From Paenibacillus sp. JNUCC32 (GTDB lineage Bacteria; Bacillota; Bacilli; Paenibacillales; Paenibacillaceae), in contig NZ_CP062260.1 in assembly GCF_014863545.1 (NCBI RefSeq), positions 2,790,001 to 2,854,000 on the forward strand: 64,000 nt of DNA, written 5' to 3'. Shown here one piece after another: positions 44,753 through 55,127 of this stretch. A program made the translations under genes and the position numbers. Position 1 is the stretch's first letter. Each line of letters begins with the position of its first letter. The notes under the pieces were generated by a model that saw only the letters and a program-made list of their open reading frames with translations, searched no databases and was not told the origin of the DNA.

Positions 44753-45241
44753 CTAGGTTTTAATAATCTTTCTATAGTATCTCTTAAATTTAAAATCATC
44801 CTGCTCTTGTTCTCCCTCTATTTCTTTTTCACCTATCTCTAATCCATTAAAAAGAGCATTGTTCTTAAACCAATCTACGAGCTCAACCAGCTCTGATCTA
44901 TCAACATTATTGTCGTTATTGTAGTGTGAAAAAACGGTCAAAGTAAATGCTGGAATCCCTATATCGCCATAAATAACCAATATAAAATCCTTGTCCTTAT
45001 AAAATCTTTGCAAATACTGTTCAATCTTACTTTCTACAAAGAACAATGATTCAATCACATCTTTATTACTGATACTGCTCTTCTTCAATTGACGAGTAAA
45101 ACCATGTATGTATTTGTAATTATTTCGTGCTTCTACCTCAATTAATCTTGGATCGTTGGAAAATAAAAAATTAGGGTTGTTGATGATTTGTTCTATTTCT
45201 TTATATGCTTTATTAGCATACATACTTAAAAATTCGAGCAA
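44753..45241 (-). CDS. Cassette 12: unknown protein
   Basis: The 162-residue protein is helical at the N-terminus (NKAYKEIEQIINNPNFLF) with a central sheet-like segment (KDFILVIYGDIGIPAFTLTV). The start is TTG 45241, with a weak site. No family recognised. Flanking cores ACCTAAC match exactly. Confidence 0.65.
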   Translation of the reverse strand: MLEFLSMYANKAYKEIEQIINNPNFLFSNDPRLIEVEARNNYKYIHGFTRQLKKSSISNKDVIESLFFVESKIEQYLQRFYKDKDFILVIYGDIGIPAFTLTVFSHYNNDNNVDRSELVELVDWFKNNALFNGLEIGEKEIEGEQEQDDFKFKRYYRKIIKT

Positions 45242-45282
45242 TTTGAATCAGTCCTTTATTTAATTGTGTTTCCCGTAATTTC

Positions 45283-45443
45283 ACCTAACGTTTGTGTGTT
45301 CCCGACGCCTCACCGACTTAAGCCTGAAGGGCAGCCGCGACGCGGTTAGTTGGTGCAGGTGTGTCTGACAGAATCCTCTTCTTCGAAATTCCTCGGGCAG
45401 ACCAAGGTTCCGTAGGAACCGCAGTGGGAACATGGTGTTATGT
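45283..45443 (-). repeat. attC11
   Basis: Left core ACCTAAC, GTGTTCCCGACG box, inner CACCGACTTAAG / GGTTAGTTGGTGC stem, right arm CAGTGGGAACATGGT and core GTTATGT, equal to the left core of attC10. Confidence 0.88.
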
Positions 45444-45476
45444 GAAGTTCCTGACTTCCTGAATATACTTTCAAAA

Positions 45477-45893
45477 TCAATCCTTATTCAAAGTGCATTT
45501 AAAACGTTCTACTCCAGGATACTTCTCTCCTAAACTTGTAATGTTAAAACCGATCTTTTTGTAAAAGTTCACTGCATTCTTATCGGTTTCGGCTTCCATT
45601 CTTCTTATAAGATTCTCTTCCATAAATTCCATTATTAATTTCTTTCCTAATCCTTTTCTTCTATTGTTAAATTTTATTGCTATATGTTTTAGTTCAATTT
45701 CATAATCTGTTTGATAAATAATTCCGATAAGTCCGACTAATTCATGATTTTCAATTCTTCCCAGTAATATTCTTGATTTATCATTCTTATATCGTTCATA
45801 TTCTTGAATTACTCGTTTATTATCTGGATACATACATTCAGCTAGCAAATTTATTATTTCCTTTCGATCTTTATAGTCCATTAGGTTAATCAT
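45477..45893 (-). CDS. Cassette 11: GNAT acetyltransferase
   Basis: The protein has about 138 residues with the acetyl-CoA loop NNRRKGLGKKLIMEFMEE near residue 85 and the C-terminal NAVNFYKKIGF. I start at ATG 45893 with AGGTGA five bases upstream; GTG 45902 is the alternative. Acceptor unknown. Flanking cores ACATAAC match exactly. Confidence 0.88.
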   Translation of the reverse strand: MINLMDYKDRKEIINLLAECMYPDNKRVIQEYERYKNDKSRILLGRIENHELVGLIGIIYQTDYEIELKHIAIKFNNRRKGLGKKLIMEFMEENLIRRMEAETDKNAVNFYKKIGFNITSLGEKYPGVERFKCTLNKD

Positions 45894-45937
45894 GGATTTC
45901 ACCTGATTTCTATGAGTTTAGTTCTTTCAGGAATTTC

Positions 45938-46082
45938 ACATAACGTTCAGGTATTCGCGAGGTCCATCCCTCTTAGATAGCTCCTATCTTAGGGGAATGG
46001 ATGTGTCCGACTGTTCCTGCTTCTCGAAATGCTCTGTCGGACCGAGGGCCAAATGGCTCGATGCGCGAATATGTTGTTATAC
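45938..46082 (-). repeat. attC10
   Basis: Left core ACATAAC, GTATTCGCGAGG box, inner CCATCCCTCTTAGATAGC / GGGGAATGG stem, right arm TGCGCGAATATGTT and core GTTATAC. Confidence 0.85.
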
Positions 46083-46154
46083 GGTGTTGGGGCCATCCTG
46101 AGTTACAAAAGAAATTAAGGACAGTATGAATTAATTACTGTCCTTATATACTAA

Positions 46155-48690
46155 TTATATTTGTTGTCGCCTTAGAGTTCTTTCGATTACTCGGATACTC
46201 TCTTCAAAACCTTTACGTTTTCTTATTTGAATATCCTTAAATCTCGAGGTCCTGCTTTCCTTTTTAAAAGCGTCTATAAATTTTATGATTTCTTCTTTGT
46301 TATGTTTTGCCTCAATGAGGCACTGAGCCCTTAGAAGAAGTGACTCTAGATAAAACGAAAAAATTGTATTATTTACTGCTGGAATTTTATCAATCTCAGA
46401 GGAAACTTTATAAGCTAGTAGCGGGTTTTCATCCCTATAATAACGCCCTAGGTAAACATAAAACCCAGCTTTAGCTTCATCACGAATAAACCTACTCCCT
46501 ATCAGATGATTACATTTGGTAATGTATCTTTCACATCTACTCCTATCCCTACCTGCCCAAATACCAATCTGTTTTGAATATAGCTCAAAACATGATTTGG
46601 ACATCTGTTCCTCATGACTCTCCACATATGTTTCAGCAACATCTAATTGGTTTATAGAGACTAAAAAATCAACAATCTTTCTTCTTAAGAAAATGCTCAT
46701 ACTCCCGATTTTAATCACAGAGATCCTACTTTGCATTTGTTGAAAAAAGTCATATAGATCTGATTGCCTTAAATGCGTTACAACTGAACGATCACCACGT
46801 TTGATTAAGTGGTTAATTTCAGACATGCAATATATCAATCTAGATACGATTCTTTCAATAGTTTGTTGATCTTTATTTTGAATCAGTAATGATTTTACTT
46901 TTTCCAGAAGATTGAAATTGTTTAAAACTTCGACTGGTTGTGACTTCTCCAAATAAAAAAGTAAGTTTGATAAAGTTGGTTCACAGAAGAATGCCTTCAT
47001 GAGAAAAGCGTTATTACTTGTTTGTTCGTACTTTACTTTATAAAGATTAGATAATATTTGAGAAACAGACAGATCTTCTTCATATTGAAGGTCAATAATA
47101 CTGACTACCATCTGCTTTAGGGGAGCAAACCATTCTGAATTTTTCAAGTCGAAGACAGTATATACCTCTCCTCTATTTGAATAATTTCCATTTATATAGT
47201 TGACAAATAACTCATTCACGTAGTATTTATTTGACCCACTAATAGGCCTTAAAAACCCAATATTAACAAATACTTGTGCTTTTACATTATGAAGTCCGAG
47301 TTTAATAAAACCAATCTCATCAATTAAGAAACCCAGTAACTCCTCACTGACCTCCTTTAAATTTGCCTCTAAGAACAAATAACTTAAAGCCGCCATAAAA
47401 ACTTGGGAATTAGCACCAAGGCTCTCAGCAGTATTGGCAAAACAAAACTCAAGAAAAACGTCTTGTGCATCATATAGTTGACGTGCTTCAAGAGTGTATT
47501 TCGAAAAAAATTCAACCCTTAAGTCCATTAATGTTTTATTACTATTTCTCAATGAATCACAAAAAGATAATATTAATCCTGGATTGCCGCAGGTATATTT
47601 TTGTACCCATTCCCAATCTGTATGTTCCGCTTTTATTAACATATTGTGCCTTTCAGGCAAATTAGTTATCACTAGTTCTTTTGTTCTTTCCATATCAAAT
47701 TCTAAGAGGGGGTATTTTTTCTCACTATCTCCCAGTCCTAGTCTACTTGTAATTATAAGTCTAGAAGGATTTGTGTAATTAGTTAAAAACATATCTGCAA
47801 TATTAGTAAACTCCGACAGATTACTTTGCACAATCTCTGTCTCTAGGTTATCCAATACTAAAAGTGTTTTTTTACTAAATATATTTTTCCAAACTTCTTC
47901 TTCGACTTCTTTAAAAAACCTATCAACGGTCCGAATATCCATGTAGTAAGCTAATCTATTTATCAAATCAGTGTGATTGCTTATAACCTTTTCCAGTTTT
48001 CTTACAACGCCGTTCTCAAATACAGAGTTTTTAAAACTCATGAAAAAAATCCTCTCAAACGGACGATGGGGAGAATACAGTAGATCTTCTACCAACTGAA
48101 GAACAAGTGCCGTCTTACCAAGTCCTCCATGGCGAATAATTGAGATTGGAAATGGCCGTTTTAAATATTGTTTTATTTCGCCCAACTCTTTTTCTCTACC
48201 GATAAGTTTCTCGAAGTTTTTTCCTAAAGGGTACTCCACATAGATAAGAGGGATAGAATACGATTCAATATCTTCCGTTAAAAACCTATTCCAATTTTGA
48301 CTGGAATATTCGTCCTTAATACTTGAAACAACTCTCTCACAAATCTCTTTAATTTCTTCGTACTGCTGAAAAGAAATATAACGAGAGTGCATGATTGTAT
48401 TTCTACGTCTTATCAATGGTGATATATTAACACGGCCTATATCATTATTTTTATATTTTTGAAAGGTATTTGACTTAATAACATCGAAGAGTTGCCCTAT
48501 ATGTAAGTACTCAAGCAAATCACGGTAAGTTAAAGTATCAGTAATACCGTTTTCATTTGCTGTTTTCTTAGCATATTCAGCAATCTCTCTGTTAAAAGAG
48601 GCTTCAGGTAAGTACTTGATTATACATTCTCTCAGTAGGTTTTTCTATAAAAAATAGAATTTTATAGCCGTCGACATTTAGATTATCCAT
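46155..48690 (-). pseudogene. Cassette 10: HEPN-STAND (NB-ARC-like) ATPase with N-terminal frameshift
   Basis: The long frame (46155-48518) encodes a STAND NTPase: HEPN-type motif RNTIMH near its residue 39, GREKELGEI linker, Walker A HGGLGKTALVLQL, Walker B TLLVLDNLE, sensor SRLIITSR, and a long helical repeat C-terminus. The true start is farther up: ATG 48690 behind GGGG opens MDNLNVDGYKILFFIE, and the main frame picks up at LRECIIKYLPEASFNREIAE after a one-base shift in an A5 or T6 run near 48640-48660. Dropping one base joins both. STAND proteins with HEPN domains act in phage defence and cell suicide; here it may be broken, or the shift may be a sequencing slip or programmed. Confidence 0.75.
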
Positions 48691-48788
48691 TGTGATCCCC
48701 CGTTTTGAAGTTTGGTTCCCATCTTCCTTATTTTACCTTAGCCTTCAACATTTTTCGATTCTTTTATATTTTCTTGTGCCCCAATTTC

Positions 48789-48957
48789 ATATAACGTTCC
48801 GTATTCACGACGTCCCACCGACTTAAGGACCGCCAGGGTCCGGCCGCGATGCGGTTAGTCGGTGCGGATTGTGTCCGCCTGATTCTACTCCCCTGTCAAT
48901 CTCCTTCTGGCGGACCTAGGAGCCGCAAGGCTCCGATGCGTGGATATAATGTTAGGC
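48789..48957 (-). repeat. attC9
   Basis: Left core ATATAAC, GTATTCACGACG box, inner CCACCGACTTAAGG / GGTTAGTCGGTG stem, GGAGCCGCAAGGCTCC hairpin, right arm TGCGTGGATATAAT and core GTTAGGC. Confidence 0.85.
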
Positions 48958-48961
48958 GATG

Positions 48962-49195
48962 TCAACTCTTCATTGAATCTCCATTAAACAATTCTTCAGT
49001 TCTTCTAACGTATAGCTCTCCATACTTATAGTTCCTCAAACTTCTCAAGAGTTCATTCTTGTGAAACTTATTCTCAAAAAAGATAACCCAAATTGCAAGA
49101 AACTTTTGTATTCTCTTTTTAAGTTTTGTCCTTTTAATTATCTGTTCATAAATACTTACGTATTGTAAAAAGAATAACAAAGGAAAATGCAACAT
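48962..49195 (-). CDS. Cassette 9: small basic protein, unknown
   Basis: The 77-residue frame (MLHFPLLFFLQYVSIYEQII then a Lys/Arg-rich middle) has a hydrophobic start and basic tail. It lies close to attC9 and downstream of the next small membrane gene. Whether it is really translated is uncertain. Confidence 0.4.
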   Translation of the reverse strand: MLHFPLLFFLQYVSIYEQIIKRTKLKKRIQKFLAIWVIFFENKFHKNELLRSLRNYKYGELYVRRTEELFNGDSMKS

Positions 49196-49232
49196 TATTC
49201 CAATGTATCAATAAACATTTTCTGCCAAAAGT

Positions 49233-49466
49233 CTACTTTGGAGCATCGTTAAGATTAGTTATAAACCCTTTAATTCCAACAAAAATATAAATAAAGCCTA
49301 TAACGATTAAAATAATATTCAAAAGCTTTTTAAATTGATGATATTTCTTATCTTTTTCAGAAACTACTAAAAGACCGCTAATCACTGCAAGTACTGGTAC
49401 AATAATTAGTTCAGCCCAAATTGAAAGTGTATATTCACTAATGATAAACATTGGAATAATACTCAA
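49233..49466 (-). CDS. Cassette 9: small membrane protein, unknown
   Basis: This 77-residue protein has two hydrophobic segments (about residues 14-34 and 47-68) with a charged loop SEKDKKYHQFKK between. No family recognised. Upstream (49467-49783) no gene is seen; that stretch carries an isolated attC-like inner piece. Confidence 0.55.
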   Translation of the reverse strand: MSIIPMFIISEYTLSIWAELIIVPVLAVISGLLVVSEKDKKYHQFKKLLNIILIVIGFIYIFVGIKGFITNLNDAPK

Positions 49467-49783
49467 TTTAAAGGTTTCCTTTATAATCTTCCAAATACTT
49501 TCTTCGAGATACTTAGTAGATACTCGAAAAATCAGGGGATATAACGCAGAAAAAATCCAAACTACATAGTCCTTAATTACACTATCTTCAAGTACATTAA
49601 AGGTGCCGCGACGCGGTTAGGTATTTTGTAATTAAGTATTTTGACGTTAATATCATTTACCAAGATTTTATAATGTTGATTTATTTTTTTATGCCTTTTA
49701 ATAATTTGCTCTTCTATAAAAATCACTTTTTCCATATATATTTCTTTATGCAATTATTGTTTTTTCAGCTTTACCTCGATTTC
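49467..49783 (-). other. Gene-free AT-rich stretch with an attC inner fragment
   Basis: No ORF of note. GTGCCGCGACGCGGTTAGG at 49602-49621 is the inner segment of the long attC sites (compare GCCGCGATGCGGTTAG in attC1 and attC2) without outer arms: a relic of a deleted or rearranged site inside cassette 9. Confidence 0.5.
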
Positions 49784-49899
49784 TGATAACGTTTCTGTAT
49801 TCATGAACCCCGAAGGGGTTGTCTGTTGAAATCCCTCTTTGAGATTCTTCCCGCAGACCAAGGCTCCAAAGGAGCCGCAGCGTGAATATTATGTTATAA
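49784..49899 (-). repeat. attC8
   Basis: Left core TGATAAC, GTATTCATGAACC box, inner CCCCGAAGGGGTT stem, GGCTCCAAAGGAGCC hairpin, right arm AGCGTGAATATTAT and core GTTATAA. Confidence 0.85.
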
Positions 49900-49925
49900 G
49901 ATGTCCCTAACTTCTTTGTAATCTC

Positions 49926-50765
49926 TTAAGTATGATTTTTCTCAATGTATTTTTTAATCATCATCTTAGAAATGCTTTTGCACTTCTCAAGCTCTTGAAT
50001 TTTAATGATTTTGTTACTACTTCCATGAGCTACAAATTTATTTCTAAAGTTCACTAATTTATTTGCTTCTTTGCTGTATTCACTCAAACCTAGATCCATT
50101 AAAGCTATATCAATTTTCATTTTAAGTTCAATAAATCCCAAACTGTGTATGTTGGTACAAATTTTTTTTAACTTATCAAGATTATCTTCTTTGTGTTTTA
50201 CATAATCTTCAAGATCTTTTACTAAAGATTTTAGGTTCTCTTCACTAGAAATTTCTTTTTCCCTCTTTCCTGCTTCAAGATATGTATTTGCAATAACTTC
50301 TATTGCTTTGAAAAAGTTCAGAAACGCTTCGTTATACCATTCTCCGACTTCAATTCCTTTCAAATATGATTGATAGGCTATAGTTCCAATATTATTGGAG
50401 TTATTGATCCCTGTAAAAATATCATTGATATTTTCCAACTCAGTTTCTGGGAATGGAACTCTTACTGCAACAGCGCTAGCTAAATTCGAAGCACCATAAA
50501 ATTGAGACTTTCCATCACCTTTTTCCTGTTGGATATCCATAACATGAAAGTTAATTCTCTCGTTTAAAGTAAATTCCATAGCACTCAAGACATCTTGCAA
50601 TTTCATTTCACCTTGCTTTTCAGCTTCTTGAATGTCTTGAGCATCAACTTTCAGTTCAGCATAATTAACCGCATCAACCCGATAAAAGCTAACGTCCTTG
50701 ATTGTGATTTTATTGAAGAAATTCAGATACGACTCAATCTTATATTTCAATTTCCAAAAGTTCAT
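49926..50765 (-). CDS. Cassette 8: Apea-like HEPN-domain protein
   Basis: The 279-residue protein has a beta-rich N-terminal half and a helical C-terminal half. The C-terminal part has the HEPN signature: NFFKAIEVIANTYLEAGKRE, then NFRNKFVAHGSSNK with RN-x4-H. This matches the Apea-like HEPN group; HEPN proteins are often RNases in defence or toxin systems. AAGGAG precedes the ATG. Target unknown. Confidence 0.75.
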   Translation of the reverse strand: MNFWKLKYKIESYLNFFNKITIKDVSFYRVDAVNYAELKVDAQDIQEAEKQGEMKLQDVLSAMEFTLNERINFHVMDIQQEKGDGKSQFYGASNLASAVAVRVPFPETELENINDIFTGINNSNNIGTIAYQSYLKGIEVGEWYNEAFLNFFKAIEVIANTYLEAGKREKEISSEENLKSLVKDLEDYVKHKEDNLDKLKKICTNIHSLGFIELKMKIDIALMDLGLSEYSKEANKLVNFRNKFVAHGSSNKIIKIQELEKCKSISKMMIKKYIEKNHT

Positions 50766-50805
50766 TTTGTATTCTCCTTGTTTACTAAATATTATTAGGG
50801 ATTTC

Positions 50806-50920
50806 TAATAACGTTTCTGTATTCATGAACCCCAAAGGGGTTGTCTGCTGAAATTTCTCTCCGAAATCCATCCGCAGACCAAGGCTCCGAAGGAGCCGCA
50901 GCGTGAATATTATGTTAGGT
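50806..50920 (-). repeat. attC7
   Basis: Left core TAATAAC, GTATTCATGAACC box, inner CCCCAAAGGGGTT stem, GGCTCCGAAGGAGCC hairpin, right arm AGCGTGAATATTAT and core GTTAGGT. Near twin of attC8. Confidence 0.88.
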
Positions 50921-50948
50921 GAAGTAACTTATCATCTTGAACTACCCT

Positions 50949-52157
50949 CTAATTTATCTTAATGTTAGCCAATACACTATTTACAAACAACTCGAAAGAC
51001 TCTTTAGTAAGATCATTTTCTAGTTCTCTTACTATGCATAATTCAATTTTCAGTGTTACGAACTCATTTACGATAAGATCTATATTGTTTACTTCTTCTT
51101 CGTAATCATCTCCTAGTGATAAAAAGTTAATGCTTTGCCTTAAGAGTGGGATAAGGTCACTAGTAGTTATAAGTTCTTCATCATAATTAAAATATAAGTT
51201 CAACAAGCCTCCTAAGTATTTATACCCATGTAATATAAATCGATTTCTTAACAAGGCTTGTCTCAGCGCAATGTATTTTTCATCAAAATTAGTCTCTGGG
51301 AATATATTATTGAATTCATTAGCATGCTCATACCAAAATATCTCATAAGCAATTCCAATTTGTCTTGCTACCTCAGAAAGCACATTGATTTCACATTTTA
51401 GATCGTTAAAAGAAGACTGACTTATCGTAGGCGAATTCCTGTTTCCGGTTTTGTATGTGATCATCTCACTCTTTTCATCTATTGAAAAATCAAAATGAGC
51501 TTCAGCATTCCTTAGATACATATTGGTATCTTCAAACAATACATTAAAATCACGCTCTATGTTTTTGAAATTTCTATTTCTTCTGTCAAAGTATTTTTCA
51601 GAGAAATATCTATTTTCAATCGTCTCAATTGGAGTATTATGAGACTCACACTCTAGAACAAATATTATTGGGCTTAATAATTTATTTAAAACTCCTTCTA
51701 TCGTATCTTTATAAACAGTTAGATGAAACATAATAATATCTTGCTTTCTTAATTGTTCACGATCAAGCTTATTAATAGATTGTGCCTTTGAAGACATATA
51801 GAGCATATTTCTAAAAGCTTTAGCTTTAATATTTAAAATAGACTCATAACTATCAATATATAAGTCGTGTTTATTTTCATAAAATTCGTTCAGTAACGCT
51901 AATATAGCGAGTATTCTAACTTTAATTAATTCATGCTTCTCTTCTTCAACAACATTAAATTCTCTCAAATATTTAAAATATTCATCAATAATGCTTGGAT
52001 ATTTAGAAAATCCGTTTAGATGTAGTTCCTTTAGGATATTTTTCGTGTAAGGTAAGTACTCTTTAAGCCAATTTAAAATTTGATTTTTAGTTTCATTAAG
52101 ATCTTCATCTTTTTTCAATAATTCCGAAAAATCGACTATTGTTTTAACATCCTTCAA
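50949..52157 (-). CDS. Cassette 7: helical protein with an RNx3H motif
   Basis: The 402-residue almost wholly helical protein carries YLRNAEAHFDF near residue 222, which has the RN-x3-H spacing of HEPN domains, in a helix-loop-helix setting. Start TTG 52157 has GAGGAG at a good distance. No named family recognised; the HEPN link is an inference from the motif and neighbours. Confidence 0.6.
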   Translation of the reverse strand: MKDVKTIVDFSELLKKDEDLNETKNQILNWLKEYLPYTKNILKELHLNGFSKYPSIIDEYFKYLREFNVVEEEKHELIKVRILAILALLNEFYENKHDLYIDSYESILNIKAKAFRNMLYMSSKAQSINKLDREQLRKQDIIMFHLTVYKDTIEGVLNKLLSPIIFVLECESHNTPIETIENRYFSEKYFDRRNRNFKNIERDFNVLFEDTNMYLRNAEAHFDFSIDEKSEMITYKTGNRNSPTISQSSFNDLKCEINVLSEVARQIGIAYEIFWYEHANEFNNIFPETNFDEKYIALRQALLRNRFILHGYKYLGGLLNLYFNYDEELITTSDLIPLLRQSINFLSLGDDYEEEVNNIDLIVNEFVTLKIELCIVRELENDLTKESFELFVNSVLANIKIN

Positions 52158-52191
52158 GTTATCTACTCCTCTTTCTTATTTATGTTATTTC

Positions 52192-52288
52192 ACCTAAACG
52201 TTCCCGTATTCACGACCCAGAGCATGCTGGGTGTCCGGCGAATGCCGGACCAAGGGCGCATGCCCGCAGCGTGAATATATTGTTAGGT
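52192..52288 (-). repeat. attC6 (short form)
   Basis: 97 nt: left core ACCTAAAC (one base added), GTATTCACGACCC box, inner AGCATGCTGGG and CCGGCGAATGCCGG stems, right arm AGCGTGAATATAT and core GTTAGGT. Confidence 0.85.
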
Positions 52289-52313
52289 GATGTCATTTCA
52301 TTCATGTTTTTAA

Positions 52314-54110
52314 CTATTGTTTTAAGGACTTAAGATATAGTGTTTTATAGATACAGCATAAGTGTAAAGTTAACCACCATAAATATGTTAGTTCGCTTGA
52401 GAAAAAGTTCTCATAGCTCATCAATCCATGAGCTATCTTATTTCTCAGATTACTCCCAGATCTTTCAACTAAAAGTCCTTGTAAGTCAAAGGCTATATCT
52501 TCAGAAATGAGCTCTTCAAACTTTGGAACAAATAAAAGTGAGTTTAAATTTTTTTCATCTTGAACTCCTTCAGAATCAAGACTAGAAACAATCTCTCCAG
52601 ATTCGTAAAGAATATGCCGAATTGAATTTTCAAGTTGTGGGATCAACAAATGTGCAGATACTAAAAATTCTCCATAAAACCCCTTTAATAGGCCTTCTGC
52701 AAATATAATTTCTCTTCCATATGGAACAAAGGGATTATTTTCGACTAAATCAAAAACGTCTTTCAAACGGATACAATGTTCGAAAATTATTTTTCTTCGA
52801 GCAGGCTCCACTAAACCTTGAGTATGGATGAGGTGATAATATTGAGCATTTTTATACATCTCTACTTTAATTGCTGCCTCAACCTCTTCTTGATCTCCTG
52901 ATATCATAGAAGGATGACGTTTAATTATTTTTCCACTTTCATTTATAGACACAGAAGAAAAAAAATTTTGAAGAAAGTATTTTCCTGAGTTTTTTTCAAC
53001 TTGCGCACGTAGAGCATTCTTTTGAGGCACTCCTCCTATTAAGCCCAATTGAAAAATGGCCTTCTGTTTGTCTTTACCTTCTACTAGCCTTTCTGCCTCT
53101 TCTATATAGTTGCTAATATCTATTTTTTCAGAGGAAATGCTTTGTAGCTCATCTACTGACTCTTCTTGGTAAGTTAATAAAAGTCTATGTAGTTCTTCAA
53201 TACGTTCGTTTTTTCCTCTTACTCTTCTATGTGCCTCAATAGCGCTTAATATTTGAGAAGATGCAAGCATATAACTTGGATTCTCGCGTGCGAGGATTGA
53301 TTTTGCTTCTTTCACGTAGGTTTCAGCATAGTTCTTTAACTTAGCGTGCTGATTTTCTTTATCTTTTTTAAGATGGTACCATTTTGAACATATGCCCCAA
53401 TAATTTCTCGCTCTACGAAAATCCAACTCTTCTTCTGCTTTAATAGCAATTTTCTCTGATAACATAGAGTATTTTTCTGGATCACCTATACCATTCTCAA
53501 TTAGTAATTCCATTAATCTAGCCGAAAGAAATGAAGAGTCTTCTCCATTAATCCTATTGAGTGCTTCTTCAATTACTTTAACAGAAGCCTCAAACGGTTC
53601 GTTTTTTCGGCCTAGTATAATTGCAATTTGTAATGCTCTTTCGATTCTCTCTATACAACTAGTCCAATGTATTGGATCAAACAAAGTCCAAAATGATTCA
53701 ATATAAGAATAAACAGCATTCTTAGCTTGAAGATGCTGACGCTTCCCAACCCATAGAATATCAGCTATGCGTGATTTTAGTTCTGAGTCTTTTACAAGTT
53801 CGACAATCATTAGAAGTGCTTCATAATCATTCTCAGTAAGATCTTCTATACTTGGACTTCTTGACTCTCTAAGAATGAGAGCTGGCTCAAATGGACATTC
53901 ATAGTTTTCTAAATCTAAATGAAATGAGCAGATCATTCCTAAGAGCTTTAAAATTTCACTATGTGTAATATTTTTATTTTTTTCTGCTTCATCAGAAGCT
54001 TTATAAAAGAGCGAGTAATAAAAATGGCATTCTTTCTCAACCGGGCCACTTATAGCCTCATCCCAATCGATACCTAGAACATCTTTAGTTTCGACTTTTA
54101 TATTTAACAT
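52314..54110 (-). CDS. Cassette 6: DUF4209-like protein with C-terminal HEPN motif
   Basis: The 598-residue helical protein resembles DUF4209 proteins: a long repeat-like middle and a C-terminal segment GFYGEFLVSAHLLIPQLENS ... SNLRNKIAHGLMSYENFF, with RNKIAH as an RN-x3-H motif. AAAGGAG precedes the ATG. DUF4209 has been linked to HEPN RNases; the substrate is unknown. It is the largest intact cassette gene. Confidence 0.72.
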   Translation of the reverse strand: MLNIKVETKDVLGIDWDEAISGPVEKECHFYYSLFYKASDEAEKNKNITHSEILKLLGMICSFHLDLENYECPFEPALILRESRSPSIEDLTENDYEALLMIVELVKDSELKSRIADILWVGKRQHLQAKNAVYSYIESFWTLFDPIHWTSCIERIERALQIAIILGRKNEPFEASVKVIEEALNRINGEDSSFLSARLMELLIENGIGDPEKYSMLSEKIAIKAEEELDFRRARNYWGICSKWYHLKKDKENQHAKLKNYAETYVKEAKSILARENPSYMLASSQILSAIEAHRRVRGKNERIEELHRLLLTYQEESVDELQSISSEKIDISNYIEEAERLVEGKDKQKAIFQLGLIGGVPQKNALRAQVEKNSGKYFLQNFFSSVSINESGKIIKRHPSMISGDQEEVEAAIKVEMYKNAQYYHLIHTQGLVEPARRKIIFEHCIRLKDVFDLVENNPFVPYGREIIFAEGLLKGFYGEFLVSAHLLIPQLENSIRHILYESGEIVSSLDSEGVQDEKNLNSLLFVPKFEELISEDIAFDLQGLLVERSGSNLRNKIAHGLMSYENFFSSELTYLWWLTLHLCCIYKTLYLKSLKQ

Positions 54111-54150
54111 AAAAATACTCCTTTAATTTTTAGCATTGTGAAATGATTTC

Positions 54151-54246
54151 ATCTAACGTTTCTATATTCACGACCCAGCATATGCTGGGTGTCCGGCGAA
54201 TGCCGGACCAAGGACGTATGTCCGCAGCGTGAATATTATGTATCTG
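54151..54246 (-). repeat. attC5 (short form)
   Basis: 96 nt: left core ATCTAAC, ATATTCACGACCC box, inner AGCATATGCTGGG and CCGGCGAATGCCGG stems, right arm AGCGTGAATATTAT and altered core GTATCTG. Confidence 0.8.
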
Positions 54247-54281
54247 TTGTAGCCGCTTCTTAGAATAATCACTCATAGGCT

Positions 54282-54827
54282 TCAAAACCAAGTTGTTTTA
54301 GGCTTTGCTGGATCTTGAACTCCTGTCTCAAATTCAATAAATACTCCGAATTCATATGCAAGCCTATTATGCCTTGTTTTATCCGTATAACAATTAAGTT
54401 TTGTCAGGTCAAAATTTTTTTCGTGAAGATTGTTATTTGTCGATTTCTTTATTTCTACAATCAAATGATTTCTTAAATTTTCTCCTCTTTTATGAACTAT
54501 AATATCTGGGAAAATTGATAGTGCCATATACTCTATATTGTTTTGGATAATATCGGCAGAGAATGTTCTTTTTAGTCTTTTGATTTTCCAATACTCTTTT
54601 TCTACGATGTAAATCATCTTCTTCTTTTTATCTTCATCAGCGTTTTTGTTATATTCACAATCAACATCATATTCACTGAATTGTTCTTGAAGATATGTAG
54701 CATATTTATGAGCGATTGTTCTTTCATTTAAATCATTAATTAATAAATATAGATCACGTTCAAAAATTTTTGTAATCGCTTTATCTACTTTCTGTTTCAC
54801 ATCTCTTAGTTGAGCATTTTTATCCAT
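54282..54827 (-). CDS. Cassette 5: PD-(D/E)XK-like nuclease
   Basis: This 181-residue protein has NDLNERTIAHKYATYLQEQF at about residues 30-50, then SIFPDIIVHKRGENLRNHLI and VEIKKS: the acidic PD followed at about 15 residues by E-x-K of the PD-(D/E)XK nuclease fold. Such small nucleases occur in restriction and phage-defence loci. GTAGGAG precedes the ATG. Activity and target are inferred. Confidence 0.7.
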   Translation of the reverse strand: MDKNAQLRDVKQKVDKAITKIFERDLYLLINDLNERTIAHKYATYLQEQFSEYDVDCEYNKNADEDKKKKMIYIVEKEYWKIKRLKRTFSADIIQNNIEYMALSIFPDIIVHKRGENLRNHLIVEIKKSTNNNLHEKNFDLTKLNCYTDKTRHNRLAYEFGVFIEFETGVQDPAKPKTTWF

Positions 54828-54861
54828 TCTATATCTCCTACCTTCGTATTTAGGCTATTTC

Positions 54862-54959
54862 AGCTAACGTTCCTGTATTCACGACCCTAGCGAATGCTAG
54901 GGTGTCCGGCGAATGCCGGACCAAGGGCGTATGCCCGCAGCGTGAATATTATGTTAAGT
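54862..54959 (-). repeat. attC4 (short form)
   Basis: 98 nt: left core AGCTAAC, GTATTCACGACCC box, inner AGCGAATGCTAGGG and CCGGCGAATGCCGG stems, right arm AGCGTGAATATTAT and core GTTAAGT. Confidence 0.88.
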
Positions 54960-55127
54960 GTTGCTTCTGACTTCCTGAGGTACCTTAAACTTATTCTTAA
55001 TTTATCGATTTACTTCCTTTCAAATTTAATTTGCTCATCTTTTCAATTTAGAAGTTTTAATCTGCTTCGTGTGCCCTAGCATAGACCAGCAAACATTACT
55101 TGTTTAATTCTTAAACTTAAAATATTA

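Noticed and set aside
48849..49031. 60-codon plus-strand ORF
   Set aside because: Reads through attC9 in the direction opposite to the cassettes, with no ribosome binding site.
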